Shown in pieces: positions 62,757-64,000 of a stretch of DNA of 64,000 nt. Positions within the stretch are counted from its first letter, which is position 1; each line of letters begins with the position of its first letter. The DNA is taken from NCBI GenBank assembly GCA_024233435.1, contig JACKPQ010000001.1, forward strand, positions 620,001-684,000. The letters are read 5' to 3'. The notes beneath the pieces are model-generated. The model searched no databases. It was not told the origin of the DNA and worked only from the letters and a program-made list of their open reading frames with translations. This DNA comes from Chlamydiales bacterium (lineage in GTDB: Bacteria; Chlamydiota; Chlamydiia; Chlamydiales; JACKPQ01). The translations under genes and the position numbers were made by a program.

Positions 62757-63692
62757 ATGAAAAAATTTTCCCCATGCGTTAGACTAGGATTGATGAGAAA
62801 GTTATTTGTTGTTTTTTTGATAGTGGGGGGCTTTTTTGCTCTGGAGCGCTTATGTCATAAAGCAACAGATGGGTTTGCTCTCAATAGAATTGCTTATCCA
62901 CTTGATGTGGAAGTTGTTGAAAGCAACAAACCCCTTTCGGTCGAGCACCAGTTTGCCCTGAATATTCTGCGTACTGAAAAATTCTACTACTTAGGAAGTG
63001 GCGCGCAAGTCTATGCCTTTTGCACTAAGGATAACCAGTACGTCTTAAAGTTGTTTAAATTCCACCACATGCGCATTCCTCCGATTGTGAGTAAGCTCCC
63101 TTTGACTAAAGGGCTAGAGAAATTGCGCAAAGAAAAAATCGATTTTAAAACAAATATTATCAAAGACGTTTTTAATAGCTTTACAATCGCCTACAATCAC
63201 TTGAAAGAAGAGACAGCTCTATTGCTTGTCCACCTAAATCGAACGAACCATCTAAATGGCAGCGTGCACATCGTCGACCGGATCAACAATGAATATAATC
63301 TCGATCTCGATAACACCTATTTTGTCCTACAGCATTATGCCACGCTTGCCTATGATCAAATTGATACCTGGATGGAGCAGAAAGAAATCACCAAAGCCCG
63401 CAATGGCATACGCTCTTTAGTGAAATTGGCTGCCAAGCGCTGTCAAAAAGGTATCATGGATAAAGATCCTGATTTCAGCACTAACTTTGGCTTTATCAAC
63501 GGTAAAGCCAGGCAAATTGATATTGGTCGATTTGCCCACAATATTAACGAGTGTAAACCCGATATTTACGGGCCCGAGATGATCCGAATCACGCGCCCTT
63601 TTAGAAATTGGCTCGAAGCGCATCACGAAGCCCTAGTTGAGGTATTAGATGAAGAAGTGGAAAGGATATCCGGGCCGCAGGCTGGCATTTAA
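62757..63692 (+). CDS. Membrane-anchored kinase-like protein (tandem copy 1)
   Basis: A 311-residue protein. A hydrophobic N-terminal anchor (residues 14-30) ends in ALERLCHKATDGF. A kinase-like fold follows: Gly loop YYLGSGAQVYAF (78-88), Lys K98 in YVLKLFKF, a catalytic-loop-like GIMDKDPDFSTNFGF (D235/D237/N243) and a metal-site IDIGRF (D255) in the DFG position. ATG 62757 is chosen because the paralog also begins MKK; ATG 62793 with AGGA upstream is an alternative. The next gene is a paralog starting 44 bp before this one ends. Substrate unknown. Confidence 0.72.
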   Translation: MKKFSPCVRLGLMRKLFVVFLIVGGFFALERLCHKATDGFALNRIAYPLDVEVVESNKPLSVEHQFALNILRTEKFYYLGSGAQVYAFCTKDNQYVLKLFKFHHMRIPPIVSKLPLTKGLEKLRKEKIDFKTNIIKDVFNSFTIAYNHLKEETALLLVHLNRTNHLNGSVHIVDRINNEYNLDLDNTYFVLQHYATLAYDQIDTWMEQKEITKARNGIRSLVKLAAKRCQKGIMDKDPDFSTNFGFINGKARQIDIGRFAHNINECKPDIYGPEMIRITRPFRNWLEAHHEALVEVLDEEVERISGPQAGI

Positions 63693-64000
63693 TGCTCTCA
63701 TATTTTTCGCTTGTTTTACTCTTGTAGAACGCCTCTGTCATTTGGCTACAGATGGTTTTTCCGTGATGCGTATTTACCCTCCATTTCAAATAGACTCATT
63801 TTTTGATCCTCCTGCACCAAGTCAAGAGGTTTGCAAGCACCTTAATCAAAGCTACCGTTATCTAGGATCTGGGAGTCAAAGTTTTGCTTTTCTATCTGAA
63901 GATGGTCAATACGTCCTTAAATTTTTCAAGCTTAAAACCGGCTACTGGAGAGTTCCAAGCTTATCACGCCCAAAACGCAGGCGTGAATCTTTCACAGCGG
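63649..64000 (+). CDS. Membrane-anchored kinase-like protein (tandem copy 2, cut by window end)
   Basis: ATG 63649 opens a frame that runs to the window edge with no stop: 117 codons visible. It overlaps copy 1 by 44 bp. The sequence parallels copy 1: hydrophobic anchor ending LVERLCHLATDGFSV, then YRYLGSGSQSFAFLSEDGQYVLKFFKLK with the same Gly loop and lysine. A small open frame on the opposite strand in this region is a shadow. The catalytic part lies beyond the window. Confidence 0.82.
   Translation, partial: MKKWKGYPGRRLAFNALIFFACFTLVERLCHLATDGFSVMRIYPPFQIDSFFDPPAPSQEVCKHLNQSYRYLGSGSQSFAFLSEDGQYVLKFFKLKTGYWRVPSLSRPKRRRESFTA

Noticed and set aside
1..64000. CRISPR arrays, rRNA operons, prophage genes
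   Set aside because: No regularly spaced direct repeats, rRNA-like sequence, or phage structural or transposase genes were found on reading both strands.

Overview
This window reads as chromosome of an environmental (non-Chlamydiaceae) member of the Chlamydiota. The evidence is a plant-type enoyl-ACP reductase (FabI), a gene order sucB-sucA-acidic protein-hemW and rsmI-like-holA-like that I recall from the Chlamydia trachomatis CT047-CT055 region, a fabI/HAD-phosphatase neighbourhood, GatCAB, a type III secretion (T3S) LcrH/SycD chaperone with translocator-like partners, and many lineage-specific proteins with effector-like architecture (ankyrin, leucine-rich, pentapeptide, membrane-hairpin). 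The genus cannot be fixed from the sequence alone. No rRNA, convincing tRNA, CRISPR array, prophage or transposase gene was seen.

Layout. 1-8.4 kb: the 3' part of recN, two tandem membrane/ankyrin-like paralogs, a run of small membrane and secreted proteins, a BrnQ-type amino-acid transporter, a TIGR01777 epimerase and a DUF378 protein. 8.5-12.6 kb: the gatCAB operon, a 166-bp near-perfect palindrome and a HEPN/MNT toxin-antitoxin pair. 12.6-20.5 kb: a fusion of unknown, pentapeptide-like and glutamine-amidotransferase regions, then a TolC/MFP/RND efflux operon. 20.5-28.8 kb: a XerD-type recombinase, a 306-bp terminal-inverted-repeat element, two tandem effector-like paralogs, adk, two further effector-like genes, and ferredoxin plus a DUF1858-HesB protein. 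Several of the unknown genes here have clear sigma70-type promoters lying only 8-9 nt before the start codon.

28.8-40.1 kb: the 2-oxoglutarate dehydrogenase operon (sucA-sucB-lpdA) and, divergently, an acidic protein with hemW. Then comes a variable slot holding an ankyrin protein, a decayed duplicate of the 3' end of the rsmI-like gene and a V8-like serine protease, followed by the intact rsmI-like gene and holA. 40.2-47.6 kb: a small basic protein, fabI, a methyltransferase/2-oxoglutarate-oxygenase pair, a HAD phosphatase, a FliO-like protein and hemL.

47.7-53.8 kb: a compact T3S translocon-like operon (unknown-chaperone-translocator-translocator, the order of Yersinia lcrV-lcrH-yopB-yopD), then mlaE-mlaF-mlaD and yqgE. 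53.8-64 kb: an inverse-autotransporter-like barrel with a predicted beta-helix passenger, a 717-residue unknown, a CPBP protease, an LRR protein with a DUF4258-like C-terminus, an MFS drug exporter, and a tandem pair of membrane-anchored kinase-like proteins, the second cut by the window end.

Housekeeping genes (translation quality, TCA cycle, heme, fatty acid, lipid transport) form tight, often 1-4 bp overlapping operons. The lineage-specific genes sit between them as single units or tandem paralogs. Functional names come from motif recognition and family memory; nothing was searched.
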